A stretch of DNA of 64,000 nt, from NCBI RefSeq assembly GCF_002796605.1, contig NZ_CP024923.1, forward strand, positions 248,001-312,000. Direction: 5' to 3'. The notes under the pieces were generated by a model, which saw only the letters and a list, made by a program, of their open reading frames with translations, searched no databases and was not told where the DNA came from. A program made the position numbers and the translations under genes. Positions 63,101 through 64,000 of the stretch are shown here, piece after piece. The DNA is from Sphingomonas psychrotolerans. Lineage in GTDB: Bacteria > Pseudomonadota > Alphaproteobacteria > Sphingomonadales > Sphingomonadaceae. Within the stretch, counting starts at the first letter, position 1; the number at the start of each line of letters is the position of its first letter.

Positions 63101-63288
63101 TCACCGACACCTTCGGCACGCTGGACGCGAACATCAGCTACGACATAACCCAGAACTTCTCGCTGTCGCTCGAGGCGGTCAATCTGACGAGCGAGTCGTT
63201 CCGGCAATATGCCCGTACCGAGACCAATTTGGTCTATGTTCAGGAGCTCAAGCCGCGCTTCTGGCTTGGCGGGCGTTTCCGCTTCTGA
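60130..63288 (+). CDS. large TonB-dependent receptor (Xanthomonas/Caulobacter carbohydrate type)
   Basis: A 1052-residue receptor from the ATG at 60130 (GAGGAGGGGACAG before it). Signal peptide ASAIAITACLMMPGIAAAQ, TonB-box region EDIIVTGIRASLDQAI, plug (AGVVDAISAEDIGKFPDTNL; ESLQRITGVSITRANGEGSQ), then the barrel ending LKPRFWLGGRFRF. This long group, common in Caulobacter and Xanthomonas, takes up plant-derived oligosaccharides. The upstream GH43 gene and the LacI-type operator support a carbohydrate substrate. SapC lies directly downstream after a terminator. Confidence 0.92.
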   Translation: MNSLRLTPALARTASAIAITACLMMPGIAAAQDAAAAQADQTAQDDTATGEDIIVTGIRASLDQAIAIKRNSAGVVDAISAEDIGKFPDTNLAESLQRITGVSITRANGEGSQVAVRGFSGGFNLVTLNGRQLPSTSIDTSTGNAFARGTGRSFDFQNLASEGVATLEVYKTGRSNIPSGGIGASINVVTRRPLDAREDGFSGSIGAKALYDRSVEDAEGDLSKITPEVSGLINWKNDAGTFGVTVFGSYQLRESTSIQSNPNYWNIVPVAAFMARDGVYTTPTTNITNAPTTPYVQIPNDSRYQFSENRRERMNGQAVVQFKPSDAIEITVDGLYARNKLSDERSEQTNWFQRPFSDVTFDDNKQMQSAVILAEAKQADKGYEQQRFATDTELYSIGGNLKWNFTDALSLTLDANHSKSTTNPDNSNGSSATTISIGAPVRATHRVDFTSGFPQQSETINDCNATNGGRGGNCNNQLDIGDMGTQIARTITSEQEARINQYGAEFAWDLGEGSRFTFGGDYVDAKMRSATSDTQQMLGDWGITDTGLVNQLASDLVKTYCMTCKFDKYDPASTGSALVAFRGNAVDLLNVFSPYYTNSGIAGRGVMQQGSADDTVGEKTWAVYGQMAWSGEIGGRRANALIGARYEQTRVNSLSLQSVPAAMRWTQDNDFNVDGGPAGGAVTVKAKYDNLLPSMDFNIEVLDNVMARASFSQTLARADYGNLFASVTANAPNRPTALGAAPAGATRQDPALLPLESDNFDVSLEWYYKPSSFVSVGFFNKNVRNFIGNQVTNGNLFGLRDPGSGAAGSRSGVALNYLRSNGIALSDINLFAYTALLVQNNGNAAAATTAFQANYNPVTGNLDRISGSFYNNLATSVDILGDANDPLVNFAISGPVNNREGNIHGFEVAWTHFFGQTGFGFSASYTKVDGDVNVDPYADPNVNIFALTGLGDSANLTAIYDKGGLSARVSYNWRDKYLSGTNQGGNRNPLFTDTFGTLDANISYDITQNFSLSLEAVNLTSESFRQYARTETNLVYVQELKPRFWLGGRFRF

Positions 63289-63333
63289 CCGAATTCGGGA
63301 GTGGGCCCCGGTCCACTCCCGATAAAGGGGGAG

Positions 63334-63366
63334 AAAGGCCGCCGCGCGCTGTGCAGCGGCCTTTTT
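63334..63366 (+). terminator. rho-independent terminator after the TonB receptor
   Basis: AAAGGCCGC pairs with GCGGCCTTT over 9 bp, 13-base loop, then a T-run. A second hairpin (GGGAGTGG/CCACTCCC) sits just upstream at about 63298-63320. Confidence 0.85.
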
Positions 63367-63421
63367 CTTTTGTCGGTTGCAATCGCGCTGATAGACCTGA
63401 GCCGAAACAGGAACGGAGCGG

Positions 63422-64000
63422 ATGAACCCCGTACAGATCAATAATATCGATCATGCCGATCTGCGCGTCAGCCCGAAGGCGGGCGCCGCGTTCGGCGACG
63501 CCGCCAATCAGGCTCTGGTGTTCCCCGCCGAGTTCGAGGAGCTCCAACGCGAGTTCGCGATCATATTCCGCCGTCGTGAGACCGGGCTTCAGGCCTATGC
63601 ATTGCTGGGGCTGGACCGAGACGAAAACCTGTACTTGTCCGGCGATCGCTGGACGAGCCGCTATGTGCCCGCCAGCCACCAGCGCGGACCCTTCTCCATC
63701 GGCATATCGCGGGACTCCGTCGATGGTGCGCCGGGCGAGCCGATGATCCATGTCGACATGGACGATCCGCGCGTCGGGGAAAGCGAAGACCTGCCGCTGT
63801 TCCTCCAGCATGGCGGCAATGCGCCCTATCTCAACCAGATTTCCGGCGTGCTGCGGCTGCTTTACGAGGGGATAGAGAGCGCTCCGCCCGCTTATGCCGC
63901 GCTCGACGACGCCGCGCTGCTCGCGCCGGTTACGCTCAGCATCGATGTGAGCGAGGATCGCCGTTACACCGTGCCCGACGTGCTCGTGGTGGATATCGAG
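63422..64000 (+). CDS. SapC-family protein (partial, runs off the right edge)
   Basis: 193 codons visible, open to the window end. The start at 63422 has GGAACGGAG upstream. The sequence (MNPVQINNIDHADLRVSPKA, FPAEFEELQREFAIIFRRRE, then LLGLDRDENLYLSGDRW) matches SapC-family proteins, which in sphingomonads and xanthomonads stand behind TonB-dependent receptors and before a tryptophan-halogenase-like gene. Their function is unsettled; the name comes from a surface-layer secretion locus in another genus. Next genes are outside the window. Confidence 0.88.
   Translation, partial: MNPVQINNIDHADLRVSPKAGAAFGDAANQALVFPAEFEELQREFAIIFRRRETGLQAYALLGLDRDENLYLSGDRWTSRYVPASHQRGPFSIGISRDSVDGAPGEPMIHVDMDDPRVGESEDLPLFLQHGGNAPYLNQISGVLRLLYEGIESAPPAYAALDDAALLAPVTLSIDVSEDRRYTVPDVLVVDIE

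Overview
The window looks like about 64 kb of a high-GC alphaproteobacterial chromosome, most likely a sphingomonad (Sphingomonas or a close relative). The basis is gene content and style: the tig/clpP/clpX/lon/hupB proteostasis set, two large TonB-dependent receptors (one followed by a SapC-family gene), a complete-looking non-phosphorylative L-fucose locus, an RND pump operon, an ECF41 sigma factor paired with a carboxymuconolactone decarboxylase, and many short inverted REP-like repeats between genes. No species assignment is possible from the sequence alone.

Layout. 1-6.3 kb: partial secreted protein, Crp/Fnr regulator, tRNA-Leu, trigger factor with a Lys/Ala-rich tail, a membrane protein, and two glycosyltransferases. 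6.3-16.0 kb: reductase, clpP, clpX, two uncharacterised envelope proteins, an M1 aminopeptidase, lon and hupB. 16.1-27.4 kb: a genomic island inserted in the 3' end of tRNA-Val(CAC), bounded by 65-bp perfect direct repeats (16149-16213 and 27370-27434). 27.4-36.8 kb: a B3-type metallo-beta-lactamase-like protein whose first zinc-ligand His is replaced by Glu, an EamA transporter, a lipoprotein/TonB-receptor pair behind a PhoB-box-like site, a prolyl-4-hydroxylase-like dioxygenase, a degenerate GspE-like protein, tRNA-His and a leucine-dehydrogenase-type enzyme. 37.2-45.6 kb: AhpD-like protein plus ECF41 sigma factor, then an RND efflux operon whose outer-membrane gene carries a frameshift. 45.7-64 kb: dipeptidase, then L-fucose genes (fuconate dehydratase, mutarotase, aldo/keto reductase, SDR, IclR regulator, FucP-like permease), glycoside hydrolases, a Gfo/Idh/MocA oxidoreductase, L-lactate dehydrogenase, a GH43 enzyme, a large TonB-dependent receptor and SapC.

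The most interesting part is the tRNA-Val island. It has lower GC than its surroundings and carries a tyrosine integrase (frameshifted), a helicase-like ATPase convergent with an HNH nuclease that has an unknown C-terminal domain, a membrane-anchored protein, an XRE regulator, a decayed serine recombinase, a stand-alone NACHT NTPase (a bacterial NLR-like protein), an intact serine resolvase with repeated sites in front of it, and a two-gene CD-NTase (SMODS + AGS-C sensor)/SLATT membrane effector module. It reads as a small mobile anti-phage island. The CD-NTase/SLATT and NACHT families are known; the helicase/HNH pair, the bPH-like membrane protein and this particular combination are the candidates for something undescribed.

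The fucose region works as one unit: sugar liberation (GH genes), outer-membrane uptake (TonB receptor), FucP import, mutarotation, oxidation to the lactone/acid, dehydration, a second oxidation, and LldD for the L-lactate product. The lactonase and the diketo-acid hydrolase expected for this pathway are not in the window.
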